Positions 32,880 through 44,439 of a stretch of 64,000 nucleotides of DNA are shown piece by piece. Within the stretch, counting starts at the first letter, position 1, and every line of letters starts with the position of its first letter. A program made the position numbers and the translations under genes. Location: contig OZ025869.1 in NCBI GenBank assembly GCA_964019415.1, positions 7,893,635-7,957,634 on the forward strand. The letters are read 5' to 3'. The notes under the pieces are model-generated. The model made no database searches. It saw nothing but the letters and a program-made list of their open reading frames with translations, and was not told the DNA's origin. The DNA comes from Ianthella basta (taxonomy: Eukaryota; Porifera; Demospongiae; Verongiida; Ianthellidae).

Positions 32880-33079
32880 NNNNNNNNNNNNNNNNNNNNN
32901 NNNNNNNNNNNNNNNNNNNNNNNNNNNNNNNNNNNNNNNNNNNNNNNNNNNNNNNNNNNNNNNNNNNNNNNNNNNNNNNNNNNNNNNNNNNNNNNNNNNN
33001 NNNNNNNNNNNNNNNNNNNNNNNNNNNNNNNNNNNNNNNNNNNNNNNNNNNNNNNNNNNNNNNNNNNNNNNNNNNNNNN
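32880..33079. other. Assembly gap (200 N)
   Basis: Exactly 200 N bases interrupt the 3' part of the giant minus-strand gene. Whether the flanking frames join across it is unknown. Confidence 1.
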
Positions 33080-36079
33080 ATCACTTCTGTATCAGCTTTG
33101 TTCTGCAGCAGTTCTTCAATGTATGACACTGAGCTTGCTTTGAGGGTCAGATGCTGGGCGGTGGCAAGGCTGAGTGAAGATTGATTGCTTGCAAGGATGC
33201 TCTTTTGAGTTTGGTTTCCTTCGATCAACTCAAAGCAAGCATGTGGTAGAGTGCAAACATATGATGTTAAGGGACAATAGGAATGTAACCCCTCATATTG
33301 AGCCAAAGTATACTTATTTATTGGTACTGATTCAGCAGAAGGACCTTGCATGGCAGTTACCTGATCAATTGGTTCAGATGAGGAGGGCATCCACCAGGAG
33401 CAGAGAACACCTATCTTGTCAACGTTTCCAGAGAGGTTGACATTCCTTCCTGAGTACTGCTGTGACTTCTTAGTTTTCTCCTGAAAGTTGGAAAACTGCA
33501 GAATTGTTCCTATCTTCCACTTTCCCACTGTGTCCTTGAACACACATATGTTGCCTACTTGAATTGTTTGGCAAACAAAAGGTGTTGTGCCTGTTGGAGT
33601 TACTGTACCTGGGACAGTTTGACAATTGCTGGTAAATGGTCGTCTGCTTCGTACACGGAAGAGGCGATCAGAAGATACTCTTTCTCCTTCTTGTAATAGC
33701 CACACAGCTGTGGTCTTATTAATGAACAGAGTCTTGCCAGCGTGCTGCACTGCAACATAGGGAGAGTGCTTCCTCTTGCTCATTTTCCCCTTAGAAGACC
33801 CATCATCTATCTCAAACATTGGCAATGTGGGCCCTGTAATCCTTTGGAAGGACGATCTGTGCAATGCCATAAGTCGTGCTGTCAGATCATTTTCAATTAC
33901 ACCGTTGCTGCTTAGCTGAGAGATGGCTGAGGCAACTTCAGTAGGGTCGTGTGATGGGTGGGCTTCATCATCATGACCATGATCATCACCAGCAAGCTCT
34001 TCTTCCTCACAATCGTCCTCATCACATACTTCCTCTTGTACATAGGCTGGAATAGGTGGATTATCCCAGTTTTTCTTCTTTTGAAGAAGTTCAGCCATCC
34101 CCAGTGCTTCAATCTTTTCTTGTGCCTTTTTCCTTCCTTTCATGACAGCCTCGACAATCTGTTCATTAGTTACTGAATGGACATTGCATCTACTAGCTTT
34201 CTGGTGTCCATCTTTGCTTTTGTGGGCTTCTGTTCTTGGGTACTTGATGCTGGTCTCTTGAGACTCAGTTTGCAAGCACAGCTGAATATGCAGTCGATGC
34301 AATCTTCTCAGCACACCAAGCATGGCAAAGTTGATCACAGTAGAGAAGGTGCTGCTCATGCTACGGGCAGCTCGGAAGATCTTCTCACACGACTGTGATC
34401 CCAACACCCATGGAACAAAACATTGGTTTTCAGATTGCAGTAAATCACGTACAGTCATGAGAAATGTGATTAAGGAATGTGCATTCAGTTCAATGCATAT
34501 GTATGCATTGAGAGTAATGAAGTTGTTCCCAAGGGTGTAGTGAGGGTTGCACAGTAACCATTGACGCCAATATCGCATGAAGAAGACTGCATACCATGCT
34601 TTCTCCACTCTGGTTGGTGCATCAAGCTCCTTGTCAAGGAAACTGTCAATTACACTTCGGATGACTTCCAAGAAGGCATGTGTACCCTTGGCATCAGGGA
34701 TCTGAGACAGTAGTTCCATGCAAGCCTTGCTGGTCATACGCATCACAGCATCATAGTTTTGTTTATCTTTGTGATCAATGTCTCTCTCCCTCAGGCCATG
34801 CTGGTCCTTGCCAAAGGTACACTGCACAAGGCGGAGGTGATGGACACCTGCCAGATACTTACCAAGTGGTAGGACAATGGAGGGTTTAACTAGCCTGGAC
34901 TTCAGCTTCACAGCTACATGTACTATGTCTTGTACGTAAGCAACAGCAGTTGGCTTTCTTACAGCAAACCAAGATAGCCAATCTGATGGAATTGGTAGTT
35001 TTTGTAAACTACTAGATGGTGTAATGAACGATTGTGGAGTTGGGGATTTGAAGAGAAGTTGTGCAGACACTTGCATGGCCTTCAGTTCACGGGAATCCCC
35101 ATCAGCTCCAAAGCTGGCAACTGTGATGCCTCGTTTCTTGCATTCTGAGAACAAGTATAACCATCGCTTCAAAACTAGGTCAGCTGTGAACTTGTTGTTC
35201 GTACCCATACAAGCCAAACAAAAAGCTGGAACACCTTTGCAGAGGGGCTGTGCCATGTATACAAATGCGTACTTGGCCACATCAGCAACTCGGAAATTCT
35301 CTACATTGATTCAAAGGAAACTGCAATAAAGGCATCACTAAGGGGCAATCCTTTCTCATCACATGGTAATACAAACCCTACCAGTCTGTCTGTCTCGTTG
35401 TCATATTCTACTCGAGAAATGACACGTGTTGCATCTTCTCCTATAGCAACAACTTTAGGGGCCTTATAGGAAGTCAAATGTGCTAGTAGCTCATCAAATC
35501 TGAATTCACCTTCATGAAGTGGCCGATACTCACTGGATACAATTCGTTGCACAGTACGCAATGAAGGAAGTGCTTCGGGTAGGTTTTGGTGAAGAAACTC
35601 ATATGCCAGAGGACCAGAAAAGATGAAGAGGGATGTTGCAAATTTCTTTAGAACTTCTTCATGCCGCCTTTGGTGTGGAAACTTCTGGGCATTCTTCTCA
35701 GCATTTAGCAATAGTTGCTTCAGTAAGGGGCTCACAGGTCTCACATCCTGCTCCATTCCATCATCTTGTGCAACAGCTTTCATAATTCCCTTGATTTCAG
35801 GGGTCTCCTGTATCAACTTGGCCATCCTGTCAACAATCGGAATAAAGGAGGTAATCTTTTGTTGGTTGGGAACAGACACAGACTTCAGTAATGCTGAACG
35901 TCGCCTTGTTGTCCGTGACCAGTCAGTGTGGGTTCTCACACTAGAATGCTGTTCTACAACTTGGGGAGCATTATAAGGATGCACACCTCCAACAGGTCCA
36001 GCACCAACACAATGTGTGGGTGCACAAGTGTGATGAAGTATTTCCCCACCAGGTCCTCCAGCAGTGGGTGTGCGAGAGA

Positions 36080-38011
36080 GGGGGCTTAGGCTCCCAGACT
36101 GTCCAGAGGAACTAGCGAGATCATCTGTAGGAACAGCAGGCAGGAGTGGGAGGCTTGAGCAGGATCCCCCAATGGGTTCAACAGGAATGGCAGCACCAGC
36201 AGTGGGTGTGTGAGAGAGGGGGATTAGGCTCCCAGACTGTCCAGAGGAACTAGCGAGACCATCTGTAGGAACAGCAGGCAGGAGTGGGAGGCTTGAGCAG
36301 GATCCCCCAATGGGTTCAACAGGAATGGCAGCACCAGCAGTGGGTGTGTGAGAGAGGGGGCTTAGGCTCCCAGACTGTCCAGAGGAACTAGCGAGATCAT
36401 CTGTAGGAACAGCAGGCAGGAGTGGGAGGCTTGAGCAGGATCCCCCAATGGGTTCAACAGGAATGGCAGCACCAGCAGTGGGTGTGTGAGAGAGGGGGAT
36501 TAGGCTCCCAGACTGTCCAGAGGAACTAGCGAGACCATCTGTAGGAACAGCAGGCAGGAGTGGGAGGCTTGAGCAGGATCCCCCAATGGGTTCAACAGGA
36601 ATGGCAGCACCAGCAGTGGGTGTGTGAGAGAGGGGGCTTAGGCTCCCAGACTGTCCAGAGGAACTAGCGAGACCATCTGTAGGAACAGCAGGCAGGAGTG
36701 GGAGGCTTGAGCAGGATCCTCCAATGGGTTCAACAGGAATGGCAGCACCAGCAGTGGGTGTGCGAGAGAGGGGGATTAGGCTCCCAGACTGTCCAGAGGA
36801 ACTAGCGAGACCATCTGTAGGAACAGCAGGCAGGAGTGGGAGGCTTGAGCAGGATCCTCCAATGGGTTCAACAGGAATGGCAGCACCAGCAGTGGGTGTG
36901 CGAGAGAGGGGGATTAGGCTCCCAGACTGTCCAGAGGAACTAGCGAGACCATCTGTAGGAACAGCAGGCAGGAGTGGGAAGCTTGAGCAGGATCCCCCAA
37001 TGGGTTCAACAGGAATGGTAGCACCAGCAGTGGGTGTGCGAGAGAGGGGGCTTAGGCTCCCAGACTGTCCAGAGGAACTAGCGAGATCATCTGTAGGAAC
37101 AGCAGGCAGGAGTGGGAGGCTTGAGCAGGATCCCCCAATGGGTTCAACAGGAATGGCAGCACCAGCAATGTGTGTGCAAGAGAGGGGGATTAGGCTCCCA
37201 GACTGTCCAGAGGAACTAGCGAGACCATCTGTAGGAACAGCAGGCAGGAGTGGGAGGCTTGAGCAGGATCCCCCAATGGGTTCAACAGGAATGGCAGCAC
37301 CAGCAGTAGGTGTGCGAGAGAGGGGGCTCATGCTCCCAGACTGTCCAGAGGAACTAGCGAGATCATCTGTAGGAACAGCAGGCAGGAGTGGGAGGCTTGA
37401 GCAGGATCCCCCAATGGGTTCAACAGGAATGGCAGCACCAGCAGTAGGTGTGCGAGAGAGGGGGCTCATGCTCCCAGACTGTCCAGAGGAACTAGCGAGA
37501 TCATCTGTAGGAACAGCAGGCAGGAGTGGGAGGCTTGAGCAGGATCCCCTAATGGGTTCAACAGGAATGGCAGCACCAGCAATGGGTGTGCGAGAGAGGG
37601 GGATTAGGCTCCCAGACTGTCCAGAGGAACTAGCGAGATCATCTGTAGGAACAGCAGGCAGGAGTGGGAGGCTTGAGCAGGATCCCCCAATGGGTTCAAC
37701 AGGAATGGTAGCACCAGCAGTAGGTGTGCGAGAGAGGGGGCTCATGCTCCCAGACTGTCCAGAGGAACTAGCGAGATCATCTGTAGGAACAGCAGGCAGG
37801 AGTGGGAGGCTTGAGCAGGATCCCCCAATGGGTTCAACAGGAATGGTAGCACCAGCAGTGGGTGTGCGAGAGAGGGGGCTTAGGCTCCCAGACTGTCCAG
37901 AGGAACTAGCGAGATCATCTATAGGAACAGCAGGCAGGAGTGGGAGGCCTGAGCAGGATCCCCCAATGGGTTCAACAGGAATGGCAGCACCAGCAGTGGG
38001 TGTGCAAGAGA
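36080..38011 (-). repeat. Coding tandem repeat, 14 units of 138 bp
   Basis: Each unit encodes a variant of TPTAGAAIPVEPIGGSCSSL, then PLLPAVPTDDLASSSGQSGS. Units differ by a few bases (D/G after PT, L/M before SP or IP, A/T after GA). Unit length is a multiple of three and all 14 keep the frame. The complementary strand is also open for 447 codons, which is a by-product of the repeat. Confidence 0.95.
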
Positions 38012-39046
38012 GAGGCAGACTAAGATCTAGATTGCTACTTAATGCATGTGGTGACAATGAAAAGTGAGGAATACTTTTGTGTTGTATGGAAGAAGCTACA
38101 TTGGATGATGTGCAGTTAAAATGGAAAGTTGATCCCCCTCCCTTTATGTGGGAGGGGAAAGCCGAAAATGCTGTTCGTCCTCCAGAACCAAGTTTGACTC
38201 TTGCACTAATGGAGGAGAGGGATGGGAAGATGGCGTAGTGGCTGATGCAGTCGCGTTAGCTTTAGAAGAGAGTGAGCAGGTTTGTGCCTCACTTGCATGC
38301 AAGTAGTCACGAATAGTTCTTGTAACTCCCCTATGACATTTAGATGTCTCAATGCATTTGCTTATGTGCTTTGTCCAATTTGAAATCATAACTCTGCCTG
38401 CCTTCTGGCCAAGGGCATAGCTTCTATTGCACACCTTGCAAAGCACACTTGTAGCAAACATATTATCTACTTCATTGGCTTGAACTTGTACCTCATACTG
38501 TTCATACTCCTTTAGTGCATTTAGCCTGCTGTCCTTCTGCGACCGTTGCCACTTCACTAGTTGCTGCCGGATGTAAGCTAAAGTGCTAGCATGAGTACTA
38601 GGAGCAGCATCTACTGAGCTAGTTGAATCTCCGCTGTAGGTGGGCGTCTCCTTGTGGAGTTTTGCTTTAGGCCCAGTGGTAGCCTCAGTAGCCCTCTTTC
38701 TGGCCCGTCTTGTTTTTTCATCCTCAAGCTGTTTTATTTCCTTTACAAAGGATTCGATAGTTTGGCGATGGCCAGGAGGAAACCTGAACATGCTAGCAGT
38801 CACATTAGATCGCATGAATTTGGGGTCATTTGGGTGTGTGCTATTGATGTATTCCTCAATAAGCTGCAAGGAATTTCCTGCCTCATTGCTGATGTTCATA
38901 TTTGCTATTGCTTCAAGTGTGTCATACCCTGCAGCTATAAAGGTTTCGACAACATACCCAGGAAGCTTTCTTTGCATTATGCAAATGGCTGCTGTTGTAC
39001 GAGATTCGTATGTTTCTGTATCTTCTTCCTTTCTACCAGGCTCCAT

Positions 39047-39620
39047 GCTGCAAACATGTGTACATTCATTGTAATTGACTCATTTTTTCTTGCAACTGAA
39101 ACTTGCATGCATTTAATGTCTACTGTATGCAAATTATACTCCAGTGCTAGCTGTTGCTCTTTATTGTACTTGTGCATTATTTTTGTAATTTGAAATGCAA
39201 TGCATGATAAATTGCATGAATTACTAGCTAAATACGTATATAACTAGCAAGAAAAAAAATCTTACCTTGAAATATACGCTGACTGTATAAGCCTTGCTGA
39301 TACGGAGCCGATGGAGCATACACTCTCGATCTCACTTGTCTACGATCTTGCAGCTGCAACGCGGCATGCAAAGATCGTGCAGCTGAAACACGGCAAAGAT
39401 CTTGCAGCTGGAACGCGGCAAAGATCTTGCAGCTGGAACGCGGTAGCTACCTAGCGACCGTGTAGCGACGGAATTGAAGCACGCGAGGTCGCACCTGCCG
39501 ATTCATTGGCGTTAACGTTAACGTTAGTACACAACAATCTCGCGCTAGCGCTATAATTCCTACATCTTAATCTGTTTGCCAGAGGGCTAGCACACTACCT
39601 AGGCCGCCATTTTTCCTAGC
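39047..39620. promoter_or_regulatory. Upstream region of the giant gene with 24-bp tandem repeats
   Basis: At 39345-39445 a ~24-bp unit (AAAGATCTTGCAGCTGGAAC plus GCGG) is repeated four times. The first two copies are diverged. A GTTAACGTTAACGTTA stretch lies near 39515. Such arrays beside a transposase gene are often protein-binding subterminal repeats. I infer a regulatory or terminus role from position only. Confidence 0.4.
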
Positions 39621-39644
39621 ATGGCATATAATTATGGTTGGATT

Positions 39645-39822
39645 TCAATTGAGATTTCTAGATTTCAGTTCGGATTTCTGGATTTCACCTTGGATTTCAA
39701 ACGGATTTCTGGATTTCCGTGGATTTCACATGGATTTCTGGATTTCGCATGGATTTCTGGATTTCGCATGGATTTCTGGATTTCGGGCTGGATTTCTGGA
39801 TTTCGGGCTGGATTTCTGAGAC
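39645..39822. repeat. GGATTTCTGGATTTC minisatellite
   Basis: Direct repeats of GGATTTCTGGATTTCG with CATG or GGCT spacers (about 21 bp) run to about 39822. The Phe/Trp/Ile-rich frame over it (from 39621) is a repeat artefact. Confidence 0.9.
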
Positions 39823-40286
39823 GGCGTACGAGATTTCTCGCGTGTCGGACCCCTCGGGGCCGACTCAGTGGAGACGATAGACGTCCGCTGCAGAACCAAA
39901 CGCTAGCTCGTTTCTTATAATTCCCCGCATGTGCCGTCACGGGATGTGGTCTTCACCTGAGCAGAACATACTTTGGGTCGCAGAGCGAAGTCCAGCGTTC
40001 GCAAAACAGACCCGATATCCGAAAACCCCTCCGATCCAGTCCTCGAGCACGTGGAATACTTTGCAGCTGTGCAGAATTTAGTGCATGCACGTGACGAATT
40101 ATATTAGCTTGCATACATAGTGGATCGCTTGCGGCTCGATCATGAATATCATTATAGAGGACAGTGGCAACAAAACTTTTACAAAACATACAATTAAGAT
40201 ACAAGTGAACACACCAACACAATATACTAGTACTGTGTGTGTATAGTTACAATGTACTGTGAGTTCTGTACTGCTGGGGTCTAAGT

Positions 40287-43200
40287 TCACTGGAGACTGA
40301 ACAGCTCCGTCTTGAGTTGCTGTGAGAAGGCCTTGTGTCCAGCATCTTCCACTGCAGACAACACAGTGCGCCAGGTTCTCCCCTTCTCTCCTGTGCCTGC
40401 TTCCTCAGCCAACCACTGCTCTAAGATGTTTGCACATGCTAGCTCACATCGGTTTGCTGTGGCCATTCTCACAACAGAGGCCTCCACACCCAGATGGATG
40501 GCAATCAGGCTCCAATCTCTGGCCACTTCAACATCACGGACAATGAACTGCTTCATGGCCTGTAAAGTGGGGGCGGAGTCCATGTTGAAGAGGGCGTGTC
40601 CATCTGTAGGTGGGGTGGGACCAGAGTAGGTGTTATGAACCACTCTCTTGTCAGCCGCCGTAGCTAAATTTAGCGTGAAGAGGGTGTGTCAATCCCTCCA
40701 AACACACATGCACACACAAGCACACATCCATACAATGTTGAGGTTCACTCCAGTCTAGCTAGCTAGACCCTTCCAAGGTGAGGTGCATAGGCAGTGGACA
40801 CAGCAAATAGCCTCACACCACCCGGGTGGAGAGGGTCTAGCATGCTAGACTTGGTTAGTGGGGTCCATCAAAGACAGTAGGGACACACCTCCCACACTCG
40901 GTAAACTGTGAGGTGCACTCGTGTGTAGTTACATTGCGTGGAGCATACCTTGCTGTGTTGTAGTCAGTGCCTCCGTCTCTGTGGAGGGTCCCCTGTCAGC
41001 AGTGGTAGCTCCATTTTGGGAGTTGGAGGATGGCAGTACTGAGGGCAGGTCTGAAGAGAGTGGAAAGTTGGCACACGTGTGTATGAGAACGAAGCCATAC
41101 AGTGTCAAGCTCTTGAGCTAGTCAACAGCAGACAAGACATGCTCAGTTGACCAGCTGACTGGGGGGACTGTACCTTTGAGGAGTTCCTCCTCCAGTGATG
41201 TGATGTGCTGTACTGCTATTTCAGCATCTTTCATCGCTCCAAGGAGCACTTCCCAGGTGGGGCTGGCCCCTTCGCCATCCCTCCACCTGTTCAAACCAGA
41301 CTGCACAGCCTCTTCCAGATTACGAGGAAAGTTCCAATAGCATGTGGTAATGGCTTCAGGGGAAAGCCCCACACACTCCAGCAATGCCCGCCCCCTGTCA
41401 CCTGCCTTCTGACTCACAAACCTTCTGAGCAGAAAGGCACATCTCTGGTGGCCTGGGGGGGGGGGGGGGGGGGGGCAATTAAATAGATCATGCCAGTCCA
41501 CTCATACTCTCAAACTATGCAATTGGCAATGAAAGTATAGCAAGACACATATGAAGCAAGGTGATACCTCTCTGCCAACCTACCCCACTCCCACCCCACA
41601 AGGTACCCTCACAGTGAGGTAGCCCAATGTCCCCAGAGACCCATGCTGAGAATGGAGAGACTTACCCACAGAGTGCACTGTCTGTGTGTGGACAGATCTC
41701 CGTCCCCGATCACTTGAGGAGGTTGCTCCTGTAGGGTAGAGCAAGGACACAAAGGGGACACCCACAGCAGGCCATGATATAATGTACACTCACACACAAG
41801 TACATCAAGTGGTCCCTCCCACACTCGGTACACTGTGAGGTGCACTTGTGTGTAGCGACATTGCATGGAGCATACCTTGCTGTGTTGTCGTCACTGCCTC
41901 CATCTCTGGGGAGGGTCCCTTGTCAGCAGTGGTAGCTCCACTTCGGGAGCTGGAGGATGGCAGTACTGAGGGCAGATCTGGAGAGAGTGGAGCTGCAGGT
42001 ACAAGGGAGGAGGAAGCAAGTGTCCAACCTTTAGGCTAGTCAACACCACATCATACTAGTTGAATGGGTGGCCATTACATGTATATGAGGGTACAATAAG
42101 GAGGTACACTGAAGAGATTGCTTCCATCAAACAGGGAAAGGAAACACACACTCACCACTCTGTGGCTCCCTCTTAAAGTCCATGTCTTGCACAACTGACA
42201 GAGAAGGAGACCAGCCTCCAAACAACTCAGTGAGACTCGTCTGGTTGGGAAGATGGCCAGCTGGCTTTCGGGATGGAACATGGTCGCCTCCATCACTGAT
42301 GCAACGAATGATACTGGAAACAGGATATAAGGAATCAGGGGGAGGGGCTTTGGTGTTTTTCCACCTAGCAGGTGTGTATGGGTGGACGATGTAGGATGTG
42401 GCCTTCAGCTTCGGTGACAGTTGGGTAGTTGTTTTGATGACATCTCGAACAATGGTTGACACACATTGGAGCAGTTTCTCTGGTCCTACCTTGCTGTGTC
42501 CGACAACCTGGACCACACTGCTGTCATTTATCTGGACCACTACCTCCACACCAGTGATGGACATCCAGGAAAGGCCATTTGTCCAGACACTGCAACAATG
42601 CTCTCTCACACTGGGTAACTCATGGGTGAACACATGATTGGCTGCAAGATGGAGGATGATGGATTGGAGGAGATGTGCTGAGATGAGGTGCTTCTCCTCT
42701 GTCCTCAGTTGCCAGCACACCCACTGGAGGTGGTGTGGGTCTGCATCTTTTGGTAAGAGCTCAGGAGGTTGGGCAGACACCAGACCAGGGAAGTATAGCC
42801 ATCCCTCTCCCTCAGTACCAGCAGTTAGCTTCACAAGATCTTCTCGTAGCATCCTTGTATCCACCTGGATGCAGAACTCAAGGCTGATAAGGACCTCTTG
42901 GATCATTGTCGGCTCCAACTTGGGAAACAGCTCAGCCAGCTGACTGCAGTGGATGAGACCAAACTGGTTGACCTTGTCCTGGGACCCACTGAACAGGGTG
43001 CCATACATGTTGTGGAGAACAGCTTGGAGGTCCAAGATTAGCCAACTTTGGGAGGGGTCCAGCTTGTTGGGGAGAAAGAGGGCGTGCCCAACTGCTGTTA
43101 GGTCACGACACACTTCCACAGCTGGAGGTAAGTTCCTGGAGAGCAGCTCAACATTCTTCAATAGCCATGACTGGAAGGTGTGGAGTGTGATGGCCGGAAC

Positions 43201-44439
43201 AGAGAATGCTTTCTGCACTTGCACTAGGACCCACCGAAGGTTGTACGAGAGACCATCAGAGTTCAACTGGAGAGGTTGGATCTCCTGCAAGAAGGTGCAT
43301 ATCTGATTGATACCCTCAGATTCAGGCTTGCGGCAGTCCAGGAGACAGGGACCCTGGATGTTGAAAGGTAACTCCTGCACTGACTGAGTGCATCGTAGCA
43401 GCTTCTCGGCTGCTTCCTCTTTGGACTTTACTCGGTCAAGGAAACTGCCAACAAGGATCACTTGTGGAGTGGATGGGGCTGAAGTAAGAGCTAGAGGTTG
43501 CAGCCAGCGAGTGATTTGCTGTGAGATGATGTCTTCCTCGTCGGTTGTCTTTACCAGAAGTAACAGGGTCACTGACACTCCTGGCTTGCTCAGCATGGCC
43601 TCCAGGAAGGACTGATGAGGGCCGTGGTAATCAGCCTGACCGGCAAAGTCGTAGAACAATGTCTGTCCATACTTACGACTGAAGAACTGGACTGCTTCAA
43701 TTCCAGCTGTGCGTTGTCTGATGTCCTCCACTTGTGCAAACCTGTTGATCAATCTCTTGAAGATGCTTTTGCCCTCGGCTTGCAGAGCTGCTATCAGTGT
43801 ACTCTTGCCGTGTTTAGCATTGCCAATTACTGCTACAATGCGCTTTGTAGAGAAAGACTGTGCCTGTCGAATAGTTTGTAAGAAATCACCTCGTGCAAGG
43901 CCTAAGGGAGATCTGGATTCTTTGTTCCTTGTTGTCATATCTGCTCCTGCCTCCACGAGTAGAACCCCACATTTAATATGATTGTATTTAGCAGCATAAT
44001 GCAGGGCTGTTGAGCCAGCAGCTAGCCTCCCATACCCCAACTCCCTGCTAGTAGTGACAACATTCACACTAGCACCTGCTCTAATCAGTTCACACACCAT
44101 TTCATCACTACCCGTCCAAGCTGCCCCCATCAAAGGGGTCACTCCCCATTCATCTTGTACATTGGTGTTTGCACCAGCTGCACACAGTGTTTTCACAACA
44201 CTGCAATGACCCCTCCAGCTGGCATAGTAAAGGGCAGTTTGTTGAAGATACTTGTCCTTTACATTCACACGAGCTCCTTTTCTAATGAGCTCCTCCACCA
44301 TTTGGACATGACCCCCAATAGCTGCCTCTATTAAAGGTGTTCTGCCATACTCACCTCTGGTGTTCACATCACAGCCCTCTTTAATTAACCGCCTCACTTT
44401 GAACAAGTCACCCTTTTCACAAGCACTCCTAAGAGCCAT
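40287..44439 (-). CDS. Ankyrin-Roc-COR-death domain protein (ROCO family, 1068 aa)
   Basis: Six exons join in frame: 42156-44439, 41876-41977, 41666-41728, 41174-41452, 40949-41050 and 40287-40663, with every junction in phase 1. Residues ~1-195 hold about five ankyrin repeats. A Roc GTPase follows with P-loop GNAKHGKSTL and G3-like YDFAGQADYHG. The usual NKxD is replaced by VGSFLDRV. A COR-like region runs to about 760. Two Ser/Thr-rich linker exons (DLPSVLPSSSS...) then flank a death-domain-like exon (RWRDGEGASPTWEVLLGAMK) and precede a C-terminal death domain (VARDWSLIAIHLGVEASVV). The order resembles DAPK1 without the kinase. The likely role is GTP-regulated death-fold signalling in the cytoplasm. 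A 5' UTR exon ending at 45670 is plausible. Confidence 0.85.
40752..40852. mobile_element. Hairpin MITE in an intron of ROCO gene 1
   Basis: The arms AGTCTAGCTAGCTAGACCC and GGGTCTAGCATGCTAGACT form an inverted repeat about 100 bp apart. The same element sits in the matching intron of gene 2 (61373-61477), so it was present before the duplication. Confidence 0.55.

Larger units (their letters stand above)
32728..39046 (-). pseudogene. Giant transposase-like gene with 14 x 46-aa repeats
   Basis: From ATG 39046 the frame encodes a ~300-aa N-terminal part with a zinc-finger-like motif (LCKVCNRSYALGQ, then NWTKHISKC). After a one-base shift near 38150 come 14 copies of a 46-aa Pro/Ser/Gly-rich repeat (36080-38011), then a conserved core. 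A second one-base loss near 35302 splits the core at AVSFES / VENFRVADVAKYAF. Core words include IGEDATRVISRVEYDNETDR, FGADGDSRELKAM, GKYLAGVHHLRLV, GLRERDIDHKDKQNYDAV and PWVLGSQSCEKIFRAARSM. I know this block as a repeated, uncharacterised protein family in marine invertebrates. The spaced acidic residues and high copy number suggest a DDE transposase, but I cannot name a superfamily. Two frameshifts plus the gap make it non-functional as assembled. Confidence 0.6.

Noticed and set aside
36724-38067. 447-codon plus-strand frame (MGSTGMAAPAVGV repeats)
   Set aside because: It is the antisense of the 138-bp coding repeat. The minus strand continues into conserved protein on both sides, so the plus frame is a by-product.
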